In this document: piece after piece, positions 35,666-43,929 of the stretch
Position numbering within the stretch: position 1 is the stretch's first letter
How the letters are laid out: every line of letters begins with the position of its first letter
Source of the DNA: Actibacterium lipolyticum
Lineage (GTDB): Bacteria; Pseudomonadota; Alphaproteobacteria; Rhodobacterales; Rhodobacteraceae
Direction: 5' to 3'
Length of the DNA stretch: 64,000 nucleotides
Assembly (NCBI RefSeq): GCF_900184935.1
Contig: NZ_FXYE01000001.1
Coordinates: 744,001-808,000 of the forward strand
Notes under the pieces: model-generated
Told to the model about the DNA's origin: nothing
The model's database searches: none
Seen by the model: the letters and a program-made list of their open reading frames with translations, nothing else
Translations under genes and position numbers: made by a program

Positions 35666-36341
35666 TACAGGCCGCCCAACGGTACTGGTCGTCGATGATG
35701 ACCCTGATATTGCCTCTGTCATTGTGCGGGGTTTGGAACTGCACGGGTATGACGCAATTGTCGAAGATCGCCCCGCCCAAGCGCGCGAAGCTTTCCGCCG
35801 CCCAGACATTCGTGCGGCGATTGTTGATGTGATGATCGGTATGGACAACGGGCTTGATCTGGTGCGCAAGATCAGGGCCGACGGAAACCGCAAACCCATT
35901 CTGGTGCTCAGCGCTTTGTCCGAGGTTGATGACCGCGCAAAGGGCCTGAAGGCGGGCGCGGACGATTATGTGGTGAAGCCTTTCGTGTTGGATGAGTTGG
36001 TCGCACGATTGAAGGTTCAGGAAAGCCGCATGGATGACCGTGGCGCGCTTAGTATCGTTCTTGAACGCGATACGCGCACGGTGCGGGCGGGGGAACTTTC
36101 CGTTGCGCTGACAGAACGCGAATGCGGTGTTCTTGAAATCCTGATGGAAAACGCCGGCCACACGGTGACGCGGGGCGAATTGTTCGACCGACTTTGGACA
36201 AGCGATGGGACCACATCTGAAAATATCGTTGATGTTTACGTGGGTTACCTGCGTAAAAAGCTTGCCCCCGCAGAGGCGTTCGGGGTGGAGATTAAGACCA
36301 TTCGCAGCCGTGGTTTTGTGCTTTCGCCGATCGGTTCTTAG
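35658..36341 (+). CDS. OmpR-family response regulator
   Basis: A 227-residue regulator. The receiver domain has DDDPD at the acidic pocket, the phospho-acceptor Asp57 (AIVDVMIG), and Lys in DDYVVKPF; the C-terminal winged helix (ALTERECGVLEILMENAG, TSENIVDVYVGYLRKKL) is of the OmpR/PhoB class. It overlaps the kinase gene by 8 bp. pqqA begins 85 bp downstream, which makes the pqq genes candidate targets. Confidence 0.92.
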   Translation: MADTGRPTVLVVDDDPDIASVIVRGLELHGYDAIVEDRPAQAREAFRRPDIRAAIVDVMIGMDNGLDLVRKIRADGNRKPILVLSALSEVDDRAKGLKAGADDYVVKPFVLDELVARLKVQESRMDDRGALSIVLERDTRTVRAGELSVALTERECGVLEILMENAGHTVTRGELFDRLWTSDGTTSENIVDVYVGYLRKKLAPAEAFGVEIKTIRSRGFVLSPIGS

Positions 36342-36362
36342 AATCTTCTTATGACATAGGTT

Positions 36363-36391
36363 TTGACGAAACGCGGTTAGCGCAGTCTACT
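36363..36391 (+). promoter_or_regulatory. Candidate sigma-70 type promoter for pqqA
   Basis: TTGACG at 36363-36368 and TCTACT at 36386-36391 are 17 bp apart, ending 35 bp before pqqA. GAGGAGGA at about 36411-36418 is the ribosome-binding site. The -10 hexamer is a weak match, so this is tentative. Confidence 0.3.
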
Positions 36392-36425
36392 CTATCTACT
36401 GACTTAACGTGAGGAGGACACGATT

Positions 36426-36521
36426 ATGGCTTGGAAGAAACCAACACTGCGCGAAGTGAACTGCGGCATGGAAATCAACATGTATGGCCCTGCTGACGAT
36501 CAGGACGGCACGCTGTTTTAA
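36426..36521 (+). CDS. pqqA: PQQ precursor peptide
   Basis: A 31-residue peptide starting MAWKKPTLREV. Glu16 and Tyr20 stand in the E-x3-Y arrangement (EINMY) that PqqE crosslinks, the two residues that become the PQQ skeleton. It is preceded by GAGGAGGA and lies 24 bp before pqqB. The C-terminus is short and acidic. The start and length fit other PqqA peptides. It is easily missed because of its size. Confidence 0.93.
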   Translation: MAWKKPTLREVNCGMEINMYGPADDQDGTLF

Positions 36522-36545
36522 TAATACCTGCGCGGAGGGTCATAG

Positions 36546-37442
36546 ATGGCGTTCCGCGCGATCGTTTTAGGGGCTGCGGCCGGTGGCGGACTTCCCCAGT
36601 GGAATTGTGGGTGCCCGAATTGTTGTTTGGCGCGCGCAGGTAAAATACCATCACTGACGCAGTCATCACTTGCTGTTAGTGCGGATGGTCAGAACTGGGC
36701 GGTTCTAAACGCCTCACCCGATATACGAATGCAGATCGCGGCAACGCCGCAATTGCACCCGACTGATTTGCGCGAAAGCCCAATCAAGTCGGTGTTGGTC
36801 ACCAATGGCGATATTGACCACGTCGCGGGCTTGCTAAGCTTGCGGGAACAACAGCCCTTTGATCTGTTCGCAACTGGAGAGATTCATTCGGTTCTGGCAG
36901 ACAACCCGCTTTTTGCAGCGCTTGCCGCTGACAAAGTGCCGCGTGCGCAAGTTACGCTTGGTGCAGCCGTGGAAATCGTTCCAGGTTTGACCGCAGAGTT
37001 GTTTCCAGTGCCGGGCAAAGTTCCGCTGTACCTGGAAGGGGAAACCGTTCAGACCGATCTGGAAGGCGAGCAAACCGTTGGCGTTCATCTACGGTGCGAT
37101 GGGCAGGATATCTATTACATCCCCGGCTGCGCGACTGTGACAGATCGCTTGGCCAAGCGCATCAAGGGGGCCGCGATGGTGTTCTTTGATGGCACGCTTT
37201 GGCAGGATGATGAAATGGTCTTGGCCGGGCTGGGATCGAAAACCGGGCGGCGTATGGGCCACATTTCGATGAGCGGGCCGGAGGGATCCATCGCTGTATT
37301 TGAAACCTTGGACATCGGCGAAAAGATTTTTGTTCACATGAACAACACCAACCCGGTACTGCGCCCAGACTCGCAAGAGCGCGCGGATGCTCAGGCCGCC
37401 GGGTGGCGGATCGCACAAGACGGAATGGAGATTGCGCTATGA
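36546..37442 (+). CDS. pqqB: PQQ biosynthesis protein PqqB
   Basis: A 298-residue metallo-beta-lactamase-fold protein. VLGAAAGGGLPQWNCGCPNC is the PqqB start signature with a zinc-finger-like Cys cluster; TNGDIDHVAGL is the modified metal motif, and HMNNTNP appears near the end. PqqB probably hydroxylates or otherwise oxidises the crosslinked Tyr-Glu intermediate. It overlaps pqqC by 4 bp (ATGA). Confidence 0.96.
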   Translation: MAFRAIVLGAAAGGGLPQWNCGCPNCCLARAGKIPSLTQSSLAVSADGQNWAVLNASPDIRMQIAATPQLHPTDLRESPIKSVLVTNGDIDHVAGLLSLREQQPFDLFATGEIHSVLADNPLFAALAADKVPRAQVTLGAAVEIVPGLTAELFPVPGKVPLYLEGETVQTDLEGEQTVGVHLRCDGQDIYYIPGCATVTDRLAKRIKGAAMVFFDGTLWQDDEMVLAGLGSKTGRRMGHISMSGPEGSIAVFETLDIGEKIFVHMNNTNPVLRPDSQERADAQAAGWRIAQDGMEIAL

Positions 37443-38188
37443 CTGCGTCGCGTGAAGAATTCGAAGCCCGCCTGCGCCAGATCGGCGCTGAGCGGTATCA
37501 CGACAAGCATCCGTTCCATCACTTGTTGCATTCGGGCGGTTGCACGCCTGATCAGGTGCGCGCGTGGGTTATCAACCGATACTACTACCAATCGCGCATC
37601 CCGATGAAAGACGCCGCTTTTATGAGCCGCGTGGAAGATCCGGCGCTGCGCCGTGCGTGGCGTTCGCGCATCGAAGACCATGACGGTCGGGATGGGAATG
37701 AGGGCGGCATCCGCCGCTGGTTGCGTTTGGCCGAAGCCGTGGGGCTGAATGCGGACTATGTTGCCAGTGCCCAAGGGGTGCTGCCTGCTACACGGTTTGC
37801 TGTTGATGCTTATGTGCGCTTCGTGCGCGACAAGACGTTGCTAGAGGCGGTGGCGGCCTCGCTTACTGAACTCTTCGCGCCCAAAATTCATGCGGCGCGG
37901 ATTGAGGGGTTGCTGGCCAACTATGCCTTCGCGGATGACAGCAGCCTGTCTTATTTTCGCAACCGCCTGACCGAAGCACCAAAGGATGTAGCCTTCGGTT
38001 TGGAATGGGTGCTGGATCATGCCGACACCGCCGAAAAGCAAGACGCGGCCGCCAATGCGTTGATCTTTAAGACCGATGTCTTGTGGTCACAGCTTGATGC
38101 GCTGCACAGTGCCTATGTCGACCCGGCGCGGATTCCCCCTGGTGCGTGGCAGCCTGGCACCGGCCTGATGGCGCAGGCCGCGGAATGA
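37439..38188 (+). CDS. pqqC: Pyrroloquinoline-quinone synthase PqqC
   Basis: A 249-residue helical oxidase that performs the last ring closure and eight-electron oxidation to PQQ with O2 and no metal. HPFHHLLHSGG, RYYYQSRIPMKDAAF and EDHDG contain the active-site His, Tyr and Arg residues known in PqqC. ATG at 37439 overlaps the pqqB stop; pqqD starts within its last codons (ATGA at 38185). Confidence 0.96.
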   Translation: MTASREEFEARLRQIGAERYHDKHPFHHLLHSGGCTPDQVRAWVINRYYYQSRIPMKDAAFMSRVEDPALRRAWRSRIEDHDGRDGNEGGIRRWLRLAEAVGLNADYVASAQGVLPATRFAVDAYVRFVRDKTLLEAVAASLTELFAPKIHAARIEGLLANYAFADDSSLSYFRNRLTEAPKDVAFGLEWVLDHADTAEKQDAAANALIFKTDVLWSQLDALHSAYVDPARIPPGAWQPGTGLMAQAAE

Positions 38189-38466
38189 GCGTGGACCCAA
38201 ACGAAAAACCCTTTCTTCCGCGCGGTGTCCGTTTGCATTTCGACAAGGTGCGCGATGACTGGGTGCTTTTGGCCCCTGAGCGCGCCATTCGGTTGGATGA
38301 CATTGGCCTTGCCATTCTGAATGAACTGGATGGCGAACGCAGCCTGTCCATGATCGCCACTTCGCTTGCCGAAAAATACGGTGCCCCTGCAGATCAGGTG
38401 GCGACGGACTGCGTTGAATTTCTGCAGTCCCTTGTTGATCGACGTTTCGTGGAGCTGCGCCAATGA
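38185..38466 (+). CDS. pqqD: PQQ biosynthesis peptide chaperone PqqD
   Basis: A 93-residue winged-helix-like protein that binds the PqqA peptide and hands it to PqqE. RGVRLHFDKVRDDWVLLAPE and RAIRLDDIGLAILNELDG match the family. The ATG at 38185 (AATGAGC overlap) gives the usual length. It overlaps pqqE by 4 bp. Confidence 0.93.
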   Translation: MSVDPNEKPFLPRGVRLHFDKVRDDWVLLAPERAIRLDDIGLAILNELDGERSLSMIATSLAEKYGAPADQVATDCVEFLQSLVDRRFVELRQ

Positions 38467-39569
38467 CCGCAAATCCCCCCATCGCGATGTTGGCAGAATT
38501 GACGCACCGGTGCCCATTGTCATGCCCCTATTGTTCGAACCCGGTTGAACTGGCGCGGATCGATAGCGAGCTTTCGACCGAAGAGTGGGTTTCCGTTTTC
38601 CAACAGGCCGCGGCGCTGGGCGTGTTGCAGTTGCACCTGTCAGGGGGCGAACCCGCATCACGGCGCGATCTGACGGATCTGGTGAAAGCCGCGCGGGATG
38701 CTGGGCTTTACACAAACCTTATCACGTCAGGCATTGGCCTGAACGAACGGCGCTTGAAAGAGCTGGACGCCGCCGGGTTGGACCATGTGCAGCTATCGCT
38801 GCAGGGGACCGATGCGGAAATGGCCGATCGGATTGGCGGGTATAAGCGCGGGTTCGAACGAAAGATGGCCGTATCTGAATGGATCAGCGCGATCGGCTTT
38901 CCGCTGACGCTGAACTTTGTGATGCACCGCCAGAACCTTCACCAACTGGAAACGGCCATTCAGATGGCTGTTGATATGGGCGCCCGGCGGATTGAGGTAG
39001 CGACCGTTCAGTTCCACGGCTGGGCCATGCAAAACCGTAACGCCCTGATGCCAAGCCGCGATCAGGCCCGCGAAGCCAGCCGCATCGTGGCAGAGGCCCG
39101 CGCGCGCCTTAAGGGCACCCTTGTGATCGACTATGTGCCGGCGGATTATCACGCGAATTACCCCAAGCCTTGTATGGGCGGGTGGGCAAGCACCGGCATC
39201 AACGTCGCCCCCGATGGTATCGTGCTGCCGTGCCACGCGGCGCAGACCATTCCACACCTAAAGTTTGATAATGTCCGTGACCTGCCACTGGCCGAGATTT
39301 GGCACAACGGTTCTGCGTTCAATGCTTATCGTGGGACAGATTGGATGCCAGAGCCGTGCCAGTCGTGCGACCGCAAGGAAATCGACTTTGGCGGGTGCCG
39401 CTGTCAGGCGATGGCGCTTCTTGGCGACCCTGCGGCCACCGACCCTGTTTGCGTGAAATCCCCCCGCCACGAAGTTGTCGCGCAACTGGCCGAGGGGTTT
39501 TCGTCTAGCGGGTCAGACGAACTGAGCTATCGCGCGCAGCCTCCGAAACTGGAACCAACGACGCAGTAA
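38463..39569 (+). CDS. pqqE: PqqA peptide cyclase PqqE (radical SAM enzyme)
   Basis: A 368-residue radical SAM protein with the CxxxCxxC cluster CPLSCPYC near residue 15, LSGGEP for SAM binding, and a C-terminal SPASM Cys set (CMGGW, LPCHAAQTIPHL, CQSCDRKEIDFGGCRCQA). It forms the C-C bond between Glu16 and Tyr20 of PqqA. It is the last gene of pqqABCDE; a protease gene such as pqqF or pqqG is not in this window. The convergent Nudix gene ends 6 bp away. Confidence 0.96.
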   Translation: MTANPPIAMLAELTHRCPLSCPYCSNPVELARIDSELSTEEWVSVFQQAAALGVLQLHLSGGEPASRRDLTDLVKAARDAGLYTNLITSGIGLNERRLKELDAAGLDHVQLSLQGTDAEMADRIGGYKRGFERKMAVSEWISAIGFPLTLNFVMHRQNLHQLETAIQMAVDMGARRIEVATVQFHGWAMQNRNALMPSRDQAREASRIVAEARARLKGTLVIDYVPADYHANYPKPCMGGWASTGINVAPDGIVLPCHAAQTIPHLKFDNVRDLPLAEIWHNGSAFNAYRGTDWMPEPCQSCDRKEIDFGGCRCQAMALLGDPAATDPVCVKSPRHEVVAQLAEGFSSSGSDELSYRAQPPKLEPTTQ

Positions 39570-39575
39570 GACGGT

Positions 39576-40043
39576 TCAGGGCTGTTGGCATGACGGGTTG
39601 ATCAGCAGCGCCTTCAGCCCGGCGGGGAAAAGCTCAGGGCCATCATCCCGGTCCAGATCATTCAGATCGTACCAATGTGCGACACAGGCAGCGCCACTGT
39701 CTTCGTAGAATTCGACACGCTCTTGCCCATCGAATGCGCCGGCGGGAAAGGTTACCTCGAAAATGAACAGGACTTCGTGACCGGCGGAACCTTCGTGGGC
39801 GTAAAGGTTCTCCATCACCAATGGCTGGCCACGAATGACGACATCTAGCCCCAGCTCTTCTTTGAACTCGCGCAGGACGGCGACGTGCGCTGGTTCGCCA
39901 AACTCAACACTGCCGCCAAGCGGGCGCACGCCCTTAAGCTTGCCAGCGTCGTCGTAGACTTCGGATGCCAGTAACCTGCCGTTGCGCCAATGCAGGCCCA
40001 ACGCCTTTACGCGGATCATCGAAGCAGGGCGCCATGTGTTCAT
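39576..40043 (-). CDS. Nudix hydrolase
   Basis: About 155 residues with a perfect Nudix box at GGSVEFGEPAHVAVLREFKE followed by ELGL (G-x5-E-x7-REU-x-EE-x-GU). The enzyme hydrolyses a nucleoside diphosphate linked to another group; substrate unknown. Three starts are possible: GTG at 40136, ATG at 40043 and ATG at 40019. None has a strong ribosome-binding site; 40043 was chosen for a usual length, while 40019 begins with MIRVKALGL as many relatives do. Confidence 0.8.
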   Translation of the reverse strand: MNTWRPASMIRVKALGLHWRNGRLLASEVYDDAGKLKGVRPLGGSVEFGEPAHVAVLREFKEELGLDVVIRGQPLVMENLYAHEGSAGHEVLFIFEVTFPAGAFDGQERVEFYEDSGAACVAHWYDLNDLDRDDGPELFPAGLKALLINPSCQQP

Positions 40044-40213
40044 TCGGCAGATATACCGCTGGGTCCGGCGGGGCACAATTGGCGCGCAGTTGCCTTCAAA
40101 AGTCACAGTTGCGACGGCTTGGCGCAGTTGCCTCACGAAAATGTGGGCACCTGAATGGGAAAACTTTGGGTTATGCTGTGTCGCAACTTTAGTAGGCTAA
40201 AGGCAGTGTACGT

Positions 40214-41167
40214 GTGACGAGTGTTTTGGGACTGAGGAAATGGCGGCGGGCCTTGCTGGCAGTCTGTTGTGCTGCCTTGGGTTTTGCGCAGCCCATTTGG
40301 GCAGAGCCGACTAAAACCGACTTTTTGGCTTTGGCGCAAAAAGGCTGGGTCTATGAGTTGCGCAACTCGGTGAAACGGCGTGACGCATCCATGCCGGCTG
40401 TACGTATCGACAGCAAGGAAATGGCCAAAGGCTCCATCTGCGTCATTGGTGAACAGCCCCACGCCATCACCCAAGGCGTACTGAGGGCATTTCAGAACTT
40501 GATCGCATCGGTCTATGGGCCGGTTGGTACGGTCACGTGGGGCGGGGCGACGGCGGCCAGCTGCCATGGGCCGCACCGGACCTATATCCGGTTGTACAGC
40601 GGGCGCCCGCCACATCACGCCTATAATCGCGATCTGCGGATGCTGGATCAGATATACCACATTGGCCTGCCGAAAGATCGGGATCAGTTCGTGCGGTCCC
40701 CGGCGCAGGCGTCTACGTTTTTTGGCCGCGAAGGGCTGGCCTCGCATTTGCTGATCAAACAACCCAGTGCGATGCCGCTTTCACCGTTAGAGCGGGGGTT
40801 CTATGCCTCCATTCTGATCGAAGAGCTGTATCAAGCTTTTTCGTTCGGCATGGATGTCTTGCACTTTGATCGTCAGAAGGCGTTCCTTTCAAAGATCGAG
40901 GAGTATCCGGTAAACCTTCGCAACCTTGATTGGGACTCTCCGCGGTTCATGCAGGGGCTGCTAACGTCGAACCCGCGTGGGCTGTGTGCATTTGATGTGT
41001 TCATGCTGCATGCCCTTGCGACGTCTGAGTTAGAGAACGTCAATTCAAACGCATTTCTAGAGTATCTGGATCACCACTTTGATGAACTGGTTCAGCAGAC
41101 CCGCGCCACCGTTCAAGAACCCGAATTCGCGGGTATCATCGATAGAAACTGCATGGATGCCCCCTGA
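40214..41167 (+). CDS. Secreted hypothetical protein (weakly DUF2927-like)
   Basis: A 317-residue protein with a signal peptide (basic RKWRR then a hydrophobic run ending PIWAEP). The start is GTG at 40214; no ATG occurs before the signal sequence. The mature part is rich in aromatic residues and contains RGFYASILIEELYQAFSF, which recalls the EE-containing segment of DUF2927 proteins, but most of the sequence does not match anything I know. It lies between the Nudix gene and gfa and is the only gene reading in that direction before gfa. The role is unknown. Confidence 0.6.
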   Translation: MTSVLGLRKWRRALLAVCCAALGFAQPIWAEPTKTDFLALAQKGWVYELRNSVKRRDASMPAVRIDSKEMAKGSICVIGEQPHAITQGVLRAFQNLIASVYGPVGTVTWGGATAASCHGPHRTYIRLYSGRPPHHAYNRDLRMLDQIYHIGLPKDRDQFVRSPAQASTFFGREGLASHLLIKQPSAMPLSPLERGFYASILIEELYQAFSFGMDVLHFDRQKAFLSKIEEYPVNLRNLDWDSPRFMQGLLTSNPRGLCAFDVFMLHALATSELENVNSNAFLEYLDHHFDELVQQTRATVQEPEFAGIIDRNCMDAP

Positions 41168-41297
41168 TCGGCGACCAGAAAAGGTACCAAAAACTGAGTC
41201 TAATGGCTGAATTGCCTAAGCCGCCTCAACAGGCGAGCATTTGACCCACTACAGGCAAATCTGAATTTCATAATAATTGCCTTGGGAGGATCAAAAA

Positions 41298-41930
41298 ATG
41301 GGACTTTTTTCTAGCTTGTTTGGGGGCGGCTCAACTGCCACTGCGGCCCCATCGTATAGTTCGGTTAAAATTCATCCATCAGTGGATGGCGGTGTAAAGC
41401 CCGGCGCGCCTGGATTTTCGGGCGGAACACTTAAATGCAAATGCGCGACCAATCCGGTCACGGTTGAAGTGTCGGCACAGACGGCACACAATCACGTCTG
41501 TGGATGCACCAAATGCTGGAAGCCTAAAGGCGCAATCTTTTCGCAGGTCGCCGTTGTTGGCCGTGACAGCGTCAAGGTGACATCGAACGGTGAAAAACTT
41601 GATATCGTTGACCCAAGTGCCGCGATTCAGCGCCATGCCTGCAAGGATTGCGGCGTTCATATGTATGGGCGCATCGAAAACAAAGACCACCCGTTCCACG
41701 GGCTTGATTTCGTTCATACGGAACTGTCCGATACATCCGGTTGGTCGGGCGCAGAGTTTGCAGCTTTCGTTTCTTCGATCATCGAATCCGGTGTCGATCC
41801 ATCGCGGATGGATGGCATTCGGGGCCGTCTGCGCGAACTGGGGCTAGAGCCTTATGATTGCTTGTCGCCACCTTTGATGGACGCCATCGCGACGCATATC
41901 GCAAAAAGCACTGGCGCGCTGAAAGCCTAA
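41298..41930 (+). CDS. gfa: S-(hydroxymethyl)glutathione synthase (glutathione-dependent formaldehyde-activating enzyme)
   Basis: A 210-residue zinc protein of the Gfa family. Zinc ligands are seen in [17 protein letters not shown] and [13 protein letters not shown]. As described for Paracoccus, the protein helps formaldehyde combine with glutathione to S-hydroxymethylglutathione, the substrate of FrmA. ATG at 41298 has GGGAGGA about 8 bases upstream. It is in the same region as frmA, fghA and xoxF and directly precedes the regulatory trio. Confidence 0.93.
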   Translation: MGLFSSLFGGGSTATAAPSYSSVKIHPSVDGGVKPGAPGFSGGTLKCKCATNPVTVEVSAQTAHNHVCGCTKCWKPKGAIFSQVAVVGRDSVKVTSNGEKLDIVDPSAAIQRHACKDCGVHMYGRIENKDHPFHGLDFVHTELSDTSGWSGAEFAAFVSSIIESGVDPSRMDGIRGRLRELGLEPYDCLSPPLMDAIATHIAKSTGALKA

Positions 41931-42040
41931 GCTTTTCTGTGCGACAAATCGCATGATTGTGCTTGCGGTAAAAAACTGACGGCTCCGAACTTGCGAAACA
42001 CTCGGATTGGTTGTTAACTCAACAACGGGAGGCAATCTGG

Positions 42041-42766
42041 ATGTTAATGAACGCAGAATCGCAAGGTTCGGTGCCTATAAGGTCGATTCTCGTGATCGAT
42101 GATCACCCGCTTTATTGTGACGCACTGGCATCGACGCTTGAACATATCTTCGAAGCGAAAACCATCAAAACAGCGACCACCCTCAGCGAAGGGTTAAAGC
42201 TGATCGGAGCACGGTTTTCGCCAGATTTGGTCATGCTTGATCTAAAGCTGCCTGATGTCACAGGAATTAGTGGTTTCTTGCGATTGAAAAGCAAAATTCC
42301 AGACGTTCCGGTCTTGGTCATTTCGGCGCTAACCTCGGTTGAGGTTATTCAGACGCTGATGACAGCTGGGGCGGCTGGGTTCATTCCAAAGGATGTTTCT
42401 GCCAAGGTGCTGCAATCTGCGCTGATTGATGTGCGCGAAGGCCGCAAATTCCTGCCGCCGGGTTACAAACAGTCCAGCCGCGAACCAACGGATGAACCGA
42501 CAGCACAACAGATCGCCCAGAAAATCGCGGATCTTACACCGCAGCAAAGCCGGATCATGAAACTGATCTGTGCAGGCAAGCCCAACAAACAGATCGCCTA
42601 TGAGCTTTCGCTGGCCGAGGCGACCGTGAAGGCACATATCACGGCGCTGCTGCGTCGTCTGGGTGTGCAGAACCGCACTCAGGCGGCTGTGTTGGTGGAA
42701 AGTGCCAGCCTTGAAGGGGCAGCCGGTATTTCTGACGCGGATGCTCGCGCCTTTCTAAGTCAATAA
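42041..42766 (+). CDS. flhR: LuxR-type response regulator (FlhR-like)
   Basis: A 241-residue regulator with a receiver domain (DDHPLYCDAL, phospho-acceptor Asp67 in LVMLDLKLPD, Lys in FIPKDVS) and a C-terminal LuxR helix-turn-helix (LTPQQSRIMKLICAGKPNKQ, LAEATVKAHITALLRRL). ATG at 42041 follows GGGAGG at the right distance. It lies between gfa and a FIST protein plus soluble kinase, as FlhR/FlhS control formaldehyde oxidation in Paracoccus. The name is by position and domain similarity. Confidence 0.8.
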   Translation: MLMNAESQGSVPIRSILVIDDHPLYCDALASTLEHIFEAKTIKTATTLSEGLKLIGARFSPDLVMLDLKLPDVTGISGFLRLKSKIPDVPVLVISALTSVEVIQTLMTAGAAGFIPKDVSAKVLQSALIDVREGRKFLPPGYKQSSREPTDEPTAQQIAQKIADLTPQQSRIMKLICAGKPNKQIAYELSLAEATVKAHITALLRRLGVQNRTQAAVLVESASLEGAAGISDADARAFLSQ

Positions 42767-42768
42767 TC

Positions 42769-43929
42769 GTGAAGGATCTGGCGCCAAACCTTCCTCAATC
42801 CGTTGGCGTTGCCGTGTCCTACGCGGCAGACGCAGCCACAGCGGTAGAGGAGGCCGTTTCCCAACTTGATGTGGATGGAACCCGGTTCATTCTGGTGTTC
42901 GTTCCCGACTGTCTGCCGCTTGACGATGTTGGGCCGGCTTTGACGCAGCACTTGTCTGCCACGTCTGTATTTGGCTGCACCACGGCGGGCCAAATCACGC
43001 CGGAAGGTTACGAAAACAACGCTCTGTTGATGATCGCCTTCCCGAAAGAGCATTTTCGCTGCTCTTCCATGTTGATCCACCCGCTTAAGCCGGTTTCGAT
43101 CGAAGAAACGGCAACAAATGCGCGGCGGTTGGCGACTCAATTTCAGCGGACGGCGGAATGGAACCGGCTGGCGCTGATCTTTGCTGATGGGCTGTCCAAA
43201 CAAGAAGACGTTCTTGTTGCCGCGTTAGAGGCGGGGCTGGACGATCTGCCGGTGTTTGGCGGCTCTGCCGGGAATGGGCTGAACTTTGACGAAACCTTCG
43301 TGCTGCACGCGGGCGAATTTCACACGGATGCGGCGCTTCTGATCCTGATGGAAACCGACCTGATGTTCGCGGGCATTGGGTTCGATCATTTCCTACCCAC
43401 AGAAAAGCGGATGGTCGTGACGCGCACGGTTCCCGATGAACGGTTGGTGCTGGAAATCAACGGTGCACCTGCGGCGGCGGAATATGCACGGTTGATTGGC
43501 CGCGACATAGAGGACCTGTCCCCACGTGTCTTTGCCGAAAACCCGGTGCTTGTGCGCAATAACACAACCTACCACGTGCGCGGCATTCAGCAGGTGGCCG
43601 AAAACCAAGCGCTTTCGTTCCTGTCCGCGATTGATGACGGCCTGCTGCTGACCCTTGGCCGCGGGAAAGAGATTTTGCGAACGCTGGATCAGGGCCTGAC
43701 CATGCCCGAGGATTTCGGCGAACAGCCTGATTTCATCCTTGGGTTCGACTGTTTCTTGCGCAAACTAGAGATTGAACAAAACCAGCTTGTCGCCCCGGCG
43801 TCTGAAATCTTGCGGGATCGGCGGGTGCTGGGGTTCAATACCTATGGCGAACAGCACTGCGGCGTTCACGTCAACCAAACCTTCGTCGGCGTGGCGTTCT
43901 TCCGGCCAAAAGAGAGGAAGTTGTTTTGA
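42769..43929 (+). CDS. FIST-domain sensory protein
   Basis: A 386-residue soluble protein with FIST_N (about residues 25-215: SVFGCTTAGQITPEGYENNALLMIAF in parts, and LPVFGGSAGNGLNF) and FIST_C (about 225-370: VARTV..., GFDCFLRKLEIEQN in part). FIST domains are proposed to sense small ligands such as amino acids or aldehydes. The start is GTG at 42769, 2 bp after the flhR-like stop. It overlaps the kinase gene by 4 bp. A FIST protein between a regulator and a hybrid kinase suggests that it passes a signal to the kinase. Confidence 0.8.
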   Translation: MKDLAPNLPQSVGVAVSYAADAATAVEEAVSQLDVDGTRFILVFVPDCLPLDDVGPALTQHLSATSVFGCTTAGQITPEGYENNALLMIAFPKEHFRCSSMLIHPLKPVSIEETATNARRLATQFQRTAEWNRLALIFADGLSKQEDVLVAALEAGLDDLPVFGGSAGNGLNFDETFVLHAGEFHTDAALLILMETDLMFAGIGFDHFLPTEKRMVVTRTVPDERLVLEINGAPAAAEYARLIGRDIEDLSPRVFAENPVLVRNNTTYHVRGIQQVAENQALSFLSAIDDGLLLTLGRGKEILRTLDQGLTMPEDFGEQPDFILGFDCFLRKLEIEQNQLVAPASEILRDRRVLGFNTYGEQHCGVHVNQTFVGVAFFRPKERKLF

